From Lachnospiraceae bacterium UBA1766 (GTDB taxonomy: Bacteria > Bacillota > Clostridia > Lachnospirales > Lachnospiraceae): DNA of 64,000 nt. Positions 11,801-19,369 of the stretch are shown one piece after another. Position numbers and translations under genes: made by a program. How positions within the stretch are numbered: position 1 is the stretch's first letter; the number at the start of each line of letters is the position of its first letter. The stretch spans positions 23,387 through 87,386 of the forward strand of contig DCGY01000049.1 of NCBI GenBank assembly GCA_002314715.1. The letters run 5' to 3'. The notes under the pieces were generated by a model. It had not been told where the DNA came from. It was given only the letters and a program-made list of their open reading frames with translations, and searched no databases.

Positions 11801-12971
11801 TGTCCACAATTCCTTGATCGGCAGAAGCGGTAAGATTAAATAATCCTCCCCCTACTTCAACACCGGCAGTGTCCTTTACCGGGATATACGTTACTCCTTC
11901 CCGAATGACAAGTGTATTGACTTCCTGACGTTCAATGGAGAAATTATAGAGACTTACCTTGCTTCCGGTAAGCGCATCATTGTATACAAAACGCACTCTG
12001 GACGTATCCGTCAACTCAATCTGAAATAACTCTCCGGGGGTCCATTCTCCTGTTTGAGGAATAACAATATAGTATTTTCCGTTTTTCAGTTCCGCATTTC
12101 GGTCCAATGCAGACTGTAGAAGGATAGCCGATTCTATATCCAAATCCATCTTCTCGCGAAGAAAACGGATTACACTTTCATCCTTCTCCAATCCATAATA
12201 TTCTCTTAATTCTGCTTCCGTTGCGGTATCCAAATCAACCCCGACAGATTCTAATTCCTTTCGGGTGGCATCATCCAGTTCAGATAACGGATTCTCCATG
12301 TTGATGCCTTCTCCATCATTTCCGTTATCCTCTACCTGTTCGACGATATCCCCATTTTCATCCACCAGGTACATCATGCCTTCCTGGGCCACAAGCTTTT
12401 CATCTATCGGCACGAGGTCGATTGCGACCGGAGTCTTGCCCTGTGACATATTCCAACCGTGTAGAAGCTCTAAAACAGCAGCCTGCTCCAGCCCATATGC
12501 CGCAATTTTCACGGCAAATCCATCTCCCATATTACGGCTGGATACAAAATTGGGAGAAAACTCGTCATGATATCCTTCTTTTGTGGTAAACTTCGGATAG
12601 AGTGTCAGGTCATCATTTACCCGGTCCAAATCCCCTACTGCCAATAACTTATCCGCATCATAATACCAGCCTCGAAACATGCTTCCGAAACGCTCCGGTG
12701 TTTCAAGTGTACTGATTAATGTTCCCGGCTCTACCGATACCGTACCGGGCAGCTTGGTTGCCTTTTCCATGTCCTCCGTAGTGTCCGATGTGTTTGCAAA
12801 TGTGACGGTGAACTGTTTTCCGTTTTCCTGCTGTCCCTGTACCACTTCCCCGGATCCTGCAGCGGAATTGTTCTTGGAATTTTTGTATAAATTCACGCCT
12901 ACAATACCACCAATAATCAAAGCTACGGCAATCACAACACCAAGAATAATTTTCGTGTTTTTCCCTTTCAT
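5844..12971 (-). CDS. Giant membrane-anchored surface protein with InlB-type and CxxC-containing repeats
   Basis: A 2375-residue protein anchored by an N-terminal membrane segment (about residues 8-27) with the rest predicted outside the cell. Residues about 53-130 form a Listeria-Bacteroides (InlB B-type) repeat ending in GWYYDAD...LTLYPKF; a second copy lies near 1424-1500 (FVGWRND...NFTAVWEANKY). The middle (about 500-1100) is low in cysteine and looks like large beta-rich domains. From about 1585 to 2245 come tandem repeats with CxxC pairs (FCSVCGKK, CTGCGY, CDVCGEE, CSVCGDK, CTDCNK, CTKCNR) mixed with a recurring unit of the form F-N-T-x-F-x-x-Q ... YTW ... ETVSTT ... ATCE-DGQ. Such proteins in this group are usually surface adhesion or scaffold proteins; the function is not known. 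It lies 35 bases after the HtrA-like protease gene. Confidence 0.85.
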   Translation of the reverse strand: MKGKNTKIILGVVIAVALIIGGIVGVNLYKNSKNNSAAGSGEVVQGQQENGKQFTVTFANTSDTTEDMEKATKLPGTVSVEPGTLISTLETPERFGSMFRGWYYDADKLLAVGDLDRVNDDLTLYPKFTTKEGYHDEFSPNFVSSRNMGDGFAVKIAAYGLEQAAVLELLHGWNMSQGKTPVAIDLVPIDEKLVAQEGMMYLVDENGDIVEQVEDNGNDGEGINMENPLSELDDATRKELESVGVDLDTATEAELREYYGLEKDESVIRFLREKMDLDIESAILLQSALDRNAELKNGKYYIVIPQTGEWTPGELFQIELTDTSRVRFVYNDALTGSKVSLYNFSIERQEVNTLVIREGVTYIPVKDTAGVEVGGGLFNLTASADQGIVDKNVSAGIMTYSGALAKGNIIAVYDGTLKEDGTVDGQVSYLEVTEVLGDNRYSYTGAELEKVLFIPDVLPVLDDGSYEDGKVVVKKSQLSFEAAEYRKLHLDKDTTVDKGDFITFYTGNLNQEQNIDLVGYGKITAVTDRGDSYEIYYNSVDVNQVLSSFQMYSTVDDVEIPVTQEVENNLRSDMVTNISQSNLAEESAKYIAGLITGDLSDLSKYENADELKRMTFQTDDGKELTLEEVRLLADGGAKRVKVSDPTLQLTLDHKLQHFSGEGIRGEVSVNFTVEIELNSVGSVTNKIEISVTVALQQEIVLGLDVSVGSEWKWYACFPVLDEVTVDAAVRAGTYSGFGVVATIQTKSDNASEDSEWGDLIKATGEGQLKEVVGLEKMGTKLEELSKTLDKVQKGGGYSTSDSETKTGAGMTGSGIAIGGDLPSKYSGMLSNDAEYINLVKQELFRLPISPDPLHLIEFSLEADLVVSFKLNCMIGAGISYGNAKQYSFHAKVFAKESSTSEADLETPNFRADFYVFGMVGARVGILLDARVGIISTKMDSIGITAEAGFYAELYGFLYVFYAWESGNGVTSGAMGSMLFEIGMYVDVNFVAQLGEGKLSGGKEIYSNTWPLLQLGAEAVPMDFEIKQNDEKLSVEIPEHKNTVKVPDELFNMKMMSLKDGSLSTVSKDSAQQGEAGYSFTVNGRSFTQYNEQFFEIVCHDTDKDGNIISGNSFQYLPATNEIYVKPANSLTDELWGVVEFTFRDETFGFNTVQLSKKVKVHWKGVPASATVQYYLQKDDGTYEFYEEGQFDGFDGIEYDLVVTEDLVYKYVGYRLASAKFMDEDRMDARLAELKSASDAARRDYEQHPSNKYYQAYEKASKQYSAAWKHKIEYWDNIRNALNTKTGTLYFLMSSNDTVVKLYYQPRSYEVNYYVDPEFIKLEGSNSYAMRHKPGKTAKTYLPIRSSLFGGMPEGIQQVIEEDPLYEYNYYLYTYHQNIDNHTNQTRPWAEISENRDKWVKLSDDAILPDENACIFYVIAMPEIPKEFTATFRSDTQVISTIETAYKSEIAFPEDPTKDGCKFVGWRNDKTGKMVESGQKMDGEDMNFTAVWEANKYLIHCIVEDRSWTVEGTFGENLLDTINEDENTRVNARFHEGYGVEWHARGEGNDVIISLIYTVPDTDITVYGEYVVDPEHRHVWNVGTVIKEATCSAEGETEVFCSVCGKKEIQIVPKNENHVGFAEQGAVKVTCLTDGKKPNIVCTGCGYVKSYGEIIRARGAHTFRQGVVTDYSTCSTHGHVLWTCDVCGEEKIEESSLDSFRHSGPFVNAGNSKAVTCGQDGFTGDTICSGCGQLSMGGMVISATGKHTYENLEYKWAADYSTCTGTAVCSVCGDKLEETDTTALIGSLAADCEIDGYEEYRAPFGYVFVTQDIIKILPAIGHDYTITYTWSEGYSECTASAVCKHNSEHVIRETVVAMQNAVRYEDGSGKTDFTATFKNTIFKTQTKQTLQEACRHQHLGTITYTWNADHSSVVAKVQCTDCNKLFTETAKSTKSVKKAATCEADGQLLYSASFTNTIFATQTYTETLAKLGHRYNAPVYTWTEDKSGCTAEMICANDATHKITETVSTTREDSTQNGKLVFTYTAQFANTAFTTQQKAVIHEESENTPTVSYQWNDTHSQVTATATYPISGEPLIETVSTTVQETAATCETDGQRVYTATFVHTVFSNQTYTESIPHTGHSYGTVTYTWASDYATCTAEMICAKDSGHKVTETVSATVTSTVNKGVDLNDVTYQTQAFTNTSFAAQSKTVEVDSCAHVWSDGVEDFGNVTFRESATGTYVSADGTKRYEIASEAWESHTCTKCNRVIKQKKLGFVDLPPEITLEALNNAGYHTIGDVINADPSVFGQLFRSIGEYPIEGGGTANIVVNGTHEVTGFRYFDNEKVEFITKEEFIALYGGESAPLKKEMGLNFVVLFHPTDLNYYQDLGLTAEMEIQ

Positions 12972-13006
12972 ACCTTTCTCCTCTTAAATTTTTTTCCTTT
13001 TTCCAT

Positions 13007-13687
13007 TTATTTCTTCGTATGCAGGAGATTTTGCACCTCCTGAATCGAAATAGCCACATTCACTTGATCCGCGTAATCGTAGGTACCCATCACCACGCCA
13101 ATCACTTCTCCCCTCCCATTTATCAAGGGGCCTCCACTGTTTCCGGCCGAAACCGCTGCCGTGAACAAAATTCGATTCATACCGCCGATTTCCCATATCT
13201 TGCTTACATTTCCCAAAGTCACCAGATTAACCAGACCTGCTGTGGTTCCGATTGTGGCAATCGCTTCCCCTCGGAGTGGAAGCTCCACCGCCGTGGGCAA
13301 AATCTGTTTTCCCGAAAATTCCGAAATATCCAAAACCGCCACATCCGCTATGTCATCATAGCCGACCACCTTTTCGACCCGATAGGTTCCTCTGGAATCC
13401 TCTGTGACAATTGCATAACACATATTTTCCACTACATGAGCCGAAGTAATCAGATACTTTTCATCAATTGCATAAAATCCGCTTCCTACCGCTACTCGCC
13501 GGTCGCTTTCATCATAAATTTCCAGTTTTACCACCGATTGGGCCACTCTCTCAATCCATTCCGGACTTTCGGTAAATTCCACTACTGTTTTTGCATCCGG
13601 AGGCTTCGACTGTCCGCATCCACTCACTCCCATCAGGACAAAAATAAGAACGAAAAGGAGCCCGCATTTCCTATGTATTCTTTTCAT
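13007..13687 (-). CDS. HtrA/S1C-type serine protease, lipoprotein, no PDZ domain
   Basis: A 226-residue trypsin-fold protease. The N-terminus has a signal peptide and lipobox (VSGC, Cys24), so it is expected to be lipid-anchored on the outer face of the membrane. The catalytic triad is visible: H84 in TSAHVV, D115 in DDIADVAVLD and S184 in SAGNSGGPL. It stops right after the protease domain and lacks the PDZ domain of DegP/HtrA. Its ATG overlaps the stop of the upstream small membrane protein (ATGA), so the two are translationally coupled, and the giant surface protein follows. A role in processing or quality control of that surface protein is inferred from position only. Confidence 0.88.
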   Translation of the reverse strand: MKRIHRKCGLLFVLIFVLMGVSGCGQSKPPDAKTVVEFTESPEWIERVAQSVVKLEIYDESDRRVAVGSGFYAIDEKYLITSAHVVENMCYAIVTEDSRGTYRVEKVVGYDDIADVAVLDISEFSGKQILPTAVELPLRGEAIATIGTTAGLVNLVTLGNVSKIWEIGGMNRILFTAAVSAGNSGGPLINGRGEVIGVVMGTYDYADQVNVAISIQEVQNLLHTKK

Positions 13688-13986
13688 TCTTCTTTTTCTG
13701 CCCCCCGACGCTTGACTGCAATCATCGTAAGGATAACACCCAGCAGGAAACAGAGAATTCCGATAATAATATATCCTCCCGCTTCTGATCCGATTGCCAT
13801 GGCGCCATAATTCCCGCTGTCTGTACCAAATACGCCAACATTTGAAACATGGTAAAATGTTCCGACAATAAAAAGTACTATCAATGCCGCCGAGGATTTC
13901 AGAATACGCATCCTTCGTCTTTCCTTTTTGATATGATATTTTTTTGCACGATTTAAAATCTCTTCTCTCGTTTCTTTAATATCCAT
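13684..13986 (-). CDS. Small two-pass membrane protein
   Basis: A 100-residue protein with a basic N-terminal cytoplasmic stretch, a first membrane segment near 29-46, a short Gly-rich outside loop and a second membrane segment near 70-90, ending in a basic/acidic tail. No family recognised. The ATG has GGAGGG six bases upstream. Its stop overlaps the ATG of the HtrA-like gene by four bases. It is the first gene of a three-gene operon with the protease and the giant surface protein. Confidence 0.8.
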   Translation of the reverse strand: MDIKETREEILNRAKKYHIKKERRRMRILKSSAALIVLFIVGTFYHVSNVGVFGTDSGNYGAMAIGSEAGGYIIIGILCFLLGVILTMIAVKRRGAEKEE

Positions 13987-14037
13987 CCTGTTCCCTCCAA
14001 ATAAATTGCTTATGTAATTTAGTGTCTTAAAATCCGA

Positions 14038-14057
14038 TTATTACTCAGTAAATAATA
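14038..14057. promoter_or_regulatory. Imperfect palindrome in the leader of the surface-protein operon
   Basis: An A/T-rich dyad (ATTATTACT / AGTAAATAAT) centred near 14047 lies between the PrsW terminator and the 100-residue membrane protein gene. It could be part of a promoter or an operator; A/T-rich dyads also arise by chance, so this is weak. Confidence 0.25.
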
Positions 14058-14093
14058 TACAAAAATCGCAGGTACTTCTTTGTCGAAAAAGCA

Positions 14094-14130
14094 CAAAAAT
14101 ACCGAGGTTGGCATTTCTACCGACCTCGGT
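14094..14130 (-). terminator. Terminator after the PrsW-like gene
   Basis: On the minus strand ACCGAGGT pairs with ACCTCGGT (8 bp, loop about 14) followed by ATTTTTG. It closes the sigma factor operon, so the genes ending at 13684-13007 need their own promoter. Confidence 0.8.
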
Positions 14131-14153
14131 TAATCTGATTCGCTCTTTTCTAT

Positions 14154-14798
14154 TCACTTGCTGTCCAAAGCTTTGCTTATGTCCATTTTATCTCGAAATG
14201 CATATATAAAACACATGATTGTCATCGGAAAGCAAAAACCGATATAAGTGGACAGACCTTCCACTGAAACCAATAGATTGTATAGTGCATGCGTCGTCAT
14301 GGCAAATGCAAATGCTCCAATCATTCCGGGTATCATACGTGTTTGATATCGCTTTATCAGAACCGCACTATTTCCCAGAATCAATCCGCATTCTACATGC
14401 ATTACACCTACTGCCAGGCCACGAATTAATACGAAACGCATTAATTCCGCTCCGTTTTGTGTGATATAACAACAATTTTCAAACGTGGCAAATCCCGTTC
14501 CAACCGCCACCGCAAACCCCAATAAATCTCCGTCTTTTGGCAGAAGCAACAGCATGTAGACCATAATCGGAAGCATTTTCATTAACTCTTCTACAATCGG
14601 CGCAATATATTTGGCCACCTCCGTCATATCCATCCCATAATAATTTCCAAAAAAACTGTTCAGATATGCTCCGCAAAGGCTCATCGTCATCCCAAGAATC
14701 AGGGCAATAAACAAACGTCTGGCTCTCACATGGACAAACGGAAGCATTACCAGAATTGGAAGTACCATACAAATCAAAATATTTTCCGAGTAAATCAT
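14154..14798 (-). CDS. PrsW-like intramembrane metalloprotease
   Basis: A polytopic membrane protein of 214 residues that carries the sequence marks of the PrsW (M82) family: IVEELMK (E70-E71), the GFATFEN segment (E107), MHVECG (H134) and TTHALYN (H170). PrsW proteases cleave membrane anti-sigma factors to free ECF sigma factors. The frame opens at a GTG at 14807, but the ATG at 14798 has AGAGAGG at proper spacing and overlaps the preceding stop as ATGA, so I use it. It is the last gene of an operon with an ECF sigma factor and a polytopic protein, which strongly suggests a regulated-proteolysis role. No classical anti-sigma factor is visible next to it. Confidence 0.8.
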   Translation of the reverse strand: MIYSENILICMVLPILVMLPFVHVRARRLFIALILGMTMSLCGAYLNSFFGNYYGMDMTEVAKYIAPIVEELMKMLPIMVYMLLLLPKDGDLLGFAVAVGTGFATFENCCYITQNGAELMRFVLIRGLAVGVMHVECGLILGNSAVLIKRYQTRMIPGMIGAFAFAMTTHALYNLLVSVEGLSTYIGFCFPMTIMCFIYAFRDKMDISKALDSK

Positions 14799-15592
14799 GC
14801 TCCGCACCTCTCTCCAAAATCATCTTCCCGGAAAAACAGAGTCAAAAGAACCAGCACAATACTCTCACTCAGCAAGAAGAAGGAATATTTCACTCCATCC
14901 GTCAAATATTCCGCATACAATGAAAACAGCACTGCCGCAAACAGCCAATCTGTTCTGTTTTTCTTATCCCGAAATGCTTTCACGGTAAATCCTACGATAA
15001 AAATCGCCCATACTCCCACGCAAATCCAATCACTTAGAATATAGAGCATACTTGTTCTGTCTTTCAGATACATAGGTACTTCAAAAACAAATAGAATCGT
15101 CAATAAAAGGAACCAGATACATTTTATTTTCCGTGTGAAAACCCCGCTAACATCTAATGAGTAAAACACCAAAAAAGTAAGCATTGCAATACACAATAGC
15201 CAAATTGTATTAAGAATAATATTTATACTCCATAAATTCCACCATATATAATTCCAAACGCTGAATAATACAGCACTAAACGGAATTATTCGGCAAAAGT
15301 ACTCTTTTTTACATTTCACCTGACTTTTCACCTGATACAGGGAAATCCAAAACAAAGAAAATGCAATTGCAGTGGTATCACTTGCCTTCAGAACATTTCC
15401 CTCATTCGAATCAAGAACCAGGGAAGCAGTCCAATAGATATCTGTTAACGCATGCTCCAACAGCCCCCACACAAACATATTATATGCAAGTTTTTTGGAG
15501 TTTTTGTGACAGCACAAGCACCAAATCGACATCACAATCAATAATACGGTCTGCAGCAAATTAGCTTCCACTTCCAATGGATAGATTATCAT
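14795..15592 (-). CDS. Polytopic membrane protein between ECF sigma factor and PrsW
   Basis: A 265-residue protein with about eight hydrophobic segments and very short loops, no recognised family. The start at 15592 has AAGGAG seven bases upstream and lies 32 bases inside the sigma factor gene; its stop overlaps the PrsW start by four bases. This tight coupling to both neighbours suggests it acts with them, for instance as the sensor or as an unconventional anti-sigma factor (inference). It has no soluble N-terminal anti-sigma domain of the RsiW/zinc-binding type. Confidence 0.75.
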   Translation of the reverse strand: MIIYPLEVEANLLQTVLLIVMSIWCLCCHKNSKKLAYNMFVWGLLEHALTDIYWTASLVLDSNEGNVLKASDTTAIAFSLFWISLYQVKSQVKCKKEYFCRIIPFSAVLFSVWNYIWWNLWSINIILNTIWLLCIAMLTFLVFYSLDVSGVFTRKIKCIWFLLLTILFVFEVPMYLKDRTSMLYILSDWICVGVWAIFIVGFTVKAFRDKKNRTDWLFAAVLFSLYAEYLTDGVKYSFFLLSESIVLVLLTLFFREDDFGERCGA

Positions 15593-16118
15593 CTGCCAAC
15601 TCCTTTAATTGTTTTTTTGCTCTCTCGGTCATATTATAAACCTGCTTAATCGAGCACTTCATTACCTTGGCAATCTCAGATGTGCTCATCTGCTCAAAAA
15701 AAGACAGATAAAGGACCTCCGCATATTCCGGTTTAAGTTGTTTCATAGTCAGCATCAATTTACGGTTACGCTCTTTTACAAGGAAATCCATCTCTAATTC
15801 AACAAGGTTTGACGATATTTGTTCATCCTCAAGCACCACCATACTATTACGACTATGTTTTCTCAAATAATTCCTGGCAAGCATTCTGCCAATCCCGTAA
15901 AGCCAGGTTTTAAAGCTGCTTTTCTGATGAAACTTTACTCTTTTTGCCAACAATAATGCAAATGTATCCATCATAAGGTCTTCCGCATCTTCCATATTAT
16001 GAACGACGCCATAAAGGAACCAAGTAAGCCCCTCCTTATGCCGTATCAAAAGATCGTCAATCACCTCAACATCACCAAGAAGATACTTGTGATATAATTC
16101 TTCATCTGTTGGTAACAC
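15561..16118 (-). CDS. ECF-type RNA polymerase sigma factor
   Basis: A 185-residue sigma-70 family protein with only regions 2 and 4. Region 2 includes the NMEDAEDLMMDTFALLLAK and FKTWLYGIGRMLARNYLRK segments; region 4 is a helix-turn-helix (LKPEYAEVLYLSFFEQM, then STSEIAKVMKCSIKQVYNMTERAKKQL). The frame can be read from a TTG at 16142, but AGGAGG is followed five bases later by a GTG at 16118, which I take as the start. It heads an operon with the membrane protein and the PrsW-like protease. The regulon is unknown; the surface-protein operon downstream is an obvious candidate. Confidence 0.9.
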   Translation of the reverse strand: MLPTDEELYHKYLLGDVEVIDDLLIRHKEGLTWFLYGVVHNMEDAEDLMMDTFALLLAKRVKFHQKSSFKTWLYGIGRMLARNYLRKHSRNSMVVLEDEQISSNLVELEMDFLVKERNRKLMLTMKQLKPEYAEVLYLSFFEQMSTSEIAKVMKCSIKQVYNMTERAKKQLKELADDNLSIGSGS

Positions 16119-16223
16119 AAGTGCCTCCTTTGCTGTTAACAAGATTTCCGAAGTCCTACAAAACCACAGTCCTATCGTATTTTATTGTAACATTTCACCT
16201 TGTTATTTTCCATCTTTTCTTTC

Positions 16224-16273
16224 CAATAAAAATGAGCATATCCTCTCAACACCATTGTGAGATATATGCTCAT
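16224..16273 (-). terminator. Terminator after the GGDEF gene
   Basis: AATGAGCATAT pairs with ATATGCTCATT with further partial pairing inside, followed on the minus strand by TTTTTATT. It follows the stop at 16321 and lies upstream of the sigma factor operon. Confidence 0.75.
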
Positions 16274-16320
16274 TATCTTTTTATTGAGAAAAATATCTGA
16301 GACAGGATTTTAATCCGTCT

Positions 16321-18156
16321 CTACCTTCTGTGTCCCTTCTTTTGCTGCTTCTTCTCATACATGCTAACATCCGCATGCTGCAACAGGTTCTCCAGACCGG
16401 TGTTGGCCACTTCCTTCACATCTTCATTAAAGGAATGTCCAATACTTACCTCCAAAGGAATGGGAAGATTCATGGCCTCCGTGTAACTCATAAGATATTC
16501 ATCCATTTGCTTCTCTTTCACAAACAGTTCTTCTTCATTCACATAGGGGCCCATTACCAGGAACTCATCGCCGCCCATACGAACCTTAACATCCGTGTCC
16601 GCATATACCTCTTTAATGGCTTCAGCAATTCCTTTTAATGCGATGTCACCGTAATCATGTCCGTAGGTGTCATTCAAGGTTTTCAAATTATCCATGTCAA
16701 TAAACACCACATAAATACGTCCGTTGTTCTTCTTATAAAGGGCACCCGCAAAGGAATTGTAACCAAAGCGGTTATACAGTCCTGTCAGGGAATCCTTAAT
16801 GTACAGGCATTCCAATTTCTGATTAACTTTATTTAAAATCATGGCCTGTCGAATGTTTTCCACCGCCAGGGCCGCTGTCTCATTCAATGTTCTGTGATAC
16901 TGAAAATCCATTAATTCCGGCGTGTATTTGAAAATACTGTAGCCTAAGGTTCTCTCCTTACAATGAAGGGTTCCAAACCAGAAAATCTTGGTCTTTCCAT
17001 CCCGGAAGTTCTCCGGAATCAAATCCTCTGTCCGATCCATTTGGACATAAGTATCCACGCCGTAGACATCCACAATATTGTCATAGCCTTCTGTTTTTGC
17101 ATATTCCGGATTGGTCAGATAATGATTAACGGCAATCCGAAAATCCGTGACGCCCTTCAGCTCCATACACTGTCGCAATTCTTCCTGATACTGCTCAAAT
17201 GTACTGTTTCCGCACAGGCGCTCTCTTGTACCTTTTTGTCTGGTATCATTTTCATTTCGCAGGGCGATATGTTGGTTTAATTCCAAACACTGCGCCGCCA
17301 AATCCCTTTCCTTTTGACAACCGCAGCTTCCTCCGCGGATAACCAAGCCGGAAATCCCTTTTCCGGAATCTCTAGCCTCTTTTCCCTCAATTACATCCAT
17401 CAAATGCACTATGCTGTAATAACCCAATCCCTCCGGATTACGATCAATGGTGGAAAGACTTGGGAAATAATTTCTGGCTTCCTCCTGATTATCAAAACCG
17501 GTAATCAAAAAGTCCTGCGGAGGCATCAAGCCGTCCTCTTTTGCCGCATTACAAAATCCCAAAGCATTGTAATCGTTGGCACATACATACGCCTCTGCCA
17601 AGGGCTTTCCGGAAGCTTTTGCTTCTCTGTATGCCTGCGCCCCGGAGGCTCTCATAAATCCATAGTAACCTATACCGTATGGTTCCAATCCATGGTCCTT
17701 CAGACAATCCTCAAAAGCCTTTGCACGTTCTATGGAATCCGGATGATCCTCAGGTCCGCCAACAAACTGAAGGCGTTTTACCTGATGTTCTTCAATCAAA
17801 TGCTTGGTAATGTTATAGGTGGACAGGTAATTATCAATTCCGCAATATGCAATTCCGGGCGATTTTACATCAATACTGATGGCCGGAATATCAAACTCCA
17901 CACACTCCCGGGTGTATTTCTTCAGAAAATCGGCTGTACCCACTCCATTAAACAGCATCATAACGCCGTCATACTTGCGCACATCAACCAACTGAAAGGT
18001 TTCCGCTTCCTTCGCAAAATACTCCACATCCGCTCCGTATGCATTCAAAACATGAAGTTCCACATCCGCAGCTTCTGTATAGTTTTCGATTCCCCGAAGT
18101 ATTTTCTTTGTATAAATTTCCTGCCATGTACTAATCAAAAATAAAATTTTCTTCAT
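16321..18156 (-). CDS. LacI/PBP1-like sensor domain fused to GGDEF diguanylate cyclase
   Basis: A 611-residue soluble protein. Residues about 1-285 resemble the periplasmic-binding-like effector domain of LacI regulators (KKILFLISTW, AISIDVKSPGIAYCGIDNY, RLQFVGGPEDHPDS, AYVCANDYNALGFCNA, ITGFDNQEEA) but have no helix-turn-helix and no signal peptide. A linker with a Cys pair (GSCGCQ) and a helical middle region lead to a C-terminal GGDEF domain with the intact signature GGDEF. It should make cyclic di-GMP in response to a cytoplasmic, perhaps sugar-like, ligand (inference). The frame extends to a TTG at 18225, but the ATG at 18156 (MKKILF) is the better start. It follows the glycogen genes, separated by a terminator. 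Confidence 0.88.
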   Translation of the reverse strand: MKKILFLISTWQEIYTKKILRGIENYTEAADVELHVLNAYGADVEYFAKEAETFQLVDVRKYDGVMMLFNGVGTADFLKKYTRECVEFDIPAISIDVKSPGIAYCGIDNYLSTYNITKHLIEEHQVKRLQFVGGPEDHPDSIERAKAFEDCLKDHGLEPYGIGYYGFMRASGAQAYREAKASGKPLAEAYVCANDYNALGFCNAAKEDGLMPPQDFLITGFDNQEEARNYFPSLSTIDRNPEGLGYYSIVHLMDVIEGKEARDSGKGISGLVIRGGSCGCQKERDLAAQCLELNQHIALRNENDTRQKGTRERLCGNSTFEQYQEELRQCMELKGVTDFRIAVNHYLTNPEYAKTEGYDNIVDVYGVDTYVQMDRTEDLIPENFRDGKTKIFWFGTLHCKERTLGYSIFKYTPELMDFQYHRTLNETAALAVENIRQAMILNKVNQKLECLYIKDSLTGLYNRFGYNSFAGALYKKNNGRIYVVFIDMDNLKTLNDTYGHDYGDIALKGIAEAIKEVYADTDVKVRMGGDEFLVMGPYVNEEELFVKEKQMDEYLMSYTEAMNLPIPLEVSIGHSFNEDVKEVANTGLENLLQHADVSMYEKKQQKKGHRR

Positions 18157-18193
18157 AATGTGTCCCGCATCTTCCCGGATGCTTACTTCCTCT

Positions 18194-18227
18194 GATAAAA
18201 ATTGGCTGTCCTTACGGGCAGCCAATT
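18194..18227 (-). terminator. Terminator after glgD
   Basis: ATTGGCTG pairs with CAGCCAAT (8 bp, loop 11 with inner pairing) and is followed on the minus strand by TTTTTAT, 22 bases after the glgD stop. Confidence 0.85.
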
Positions 18228-18248
18228 AACTAAGCCTGGTAAATCCAA

Positions 18249-19367
18249 TTATACATCGAATCTCTCATTGGATTCGCATACAATCTTGATACCCTCTTCA
18301 CCTACAAATCTGGAATTTGCACGGATTGTACCGTGACTTTCCACAATACAGTTCTCGATGTAGGTATTGTCTGCAATATATACATCGTTCAAAATGATGG
18401 AATTCTTAATAGTACAGTTGTTTCCAATATAGCTTTTCTTGAAGACAACCGAATTCTCAACCACACCGTTTACGATACATCCGCTGGAAATCAGGCTGTT
18501 TTTGATATTCGCTCCGACATTGTACTTTGCAGGAGGAAGATCATCCACCTTGGAATAAATATCCGGATACTGTCTGAAGAAGTAATTACGAACCTCCGGG
18601 CGAAGGAATGCCATATTGGTATTGAAATAATCTTCTACGGAAGCGATATTTCTCCAGTAATCCTTAATCTTATATCCAACAATCTTCTTTACATCTTTGT
18701 AACGAACCAGAATATCTCTTACGAAATCGTATCTCTCTTCTTCCGCACACTTCTCAAGCATTTCGATTAAGAGACGACGACGAATCACGTAAATACCGCA
18801 GGAAATGGTATGGCTCTTTGCCTGAAGAGGCTTTTCTTCAAACTCCTCGATACGGTATTCCTCATTCATGCGGATGGTGCCGAAACGCTCTACTGCCTCA
18901 TCTGCTGCCATATCCTTGCAAACAACGGTGATATCTGCTCTGGTCTCAATATGATACTCCAAAAGCTTGCCAAAATCCATCTTGTAGATACAGTCACCGG
19001 GTGCAATGATGACATAGGGCTCATGACTGTTTCGAAGGAAATTAATATTCTGATACATTGCATCTGCAGTACCGCGGTACCAATTGCTGTTGGCTGCGGT
19101 TACAACAGGTGTTCTTACCTCAAGGCCACCCTGCTTACGTCCGAAATCCCACCACTTGGAAGAATTCAGATGCTCGTTCAAGCTTCTGGCATTGTACTGA
19201 GTCAGTACGGCAACTTTCTGAATATGAGAGTTGGACATATTGCTCAGGGTAAAATCGATACTTCTATAGCTGCCTGCCATGGGCATTGCACATACGGCGC
19301 GCTTCTGGCAAAGTTCTTTCATTCTGTTATTATTGCCACCTGCTAAAATAATACCAATCGCTCTCAT
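18249..19367 (-). CDS. glgD: Glucose-1-phosphate adenylyltransferase subunit GlgD
   Basis: Second subunit of Firmicutes ADP-glucose pyrophosphorylase, which makes ADP-glucose for glycogen. The 372-residue protein has a nucleotidyltransferase N-terminal domain whose nucleotide loop is altered (ILAGGNNNRM instead of the GGxGxRL of GlgC), YRSIDFTLSNMSNS, APGDCIYKMDF, and a C-terminal left-handed beta helix built from hexapeptide repeats (about 285-360). The altered loop fits the known role of GlgD as a partner subunit with weak activity. It follows glgC by two bases and ends in a terminator. Confidence 0.94.
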   Translation of the reverse strand: MRAIGIILAGGNNNRMKELCQKRAVCAMPMAGSYRSIDFTLSNMSNSHIQKVAVLTQYNARSLNEHLNSSKWWDFGRKQGGLEVRTPVVTAANSNWYRGTADAMYQNINFLRNSHEPYVIIAPGDCIYKMDFGKLLEYHIETRADITVVCKDMAADEAVERFGTIRMNEEYRIEEFEEKPLQAKSHTISCGIYVIRRRLLIEMLEKCAEEERYDFVRDILVRYKDVKKIVGYKIKDYWRNIASVEDYFNTNMAFLRPEVRNYFFRQYPDIYSKVDDLPPAKYNVGANIKNSLISSGCIVNGVVENSVVFKKSYIGNNCTIKNSIILNDVYIADNTYIENCIVESHGTIRANSRFVGEEGIKIVCESNERFDV

Positions 19368-19369
19368 TT

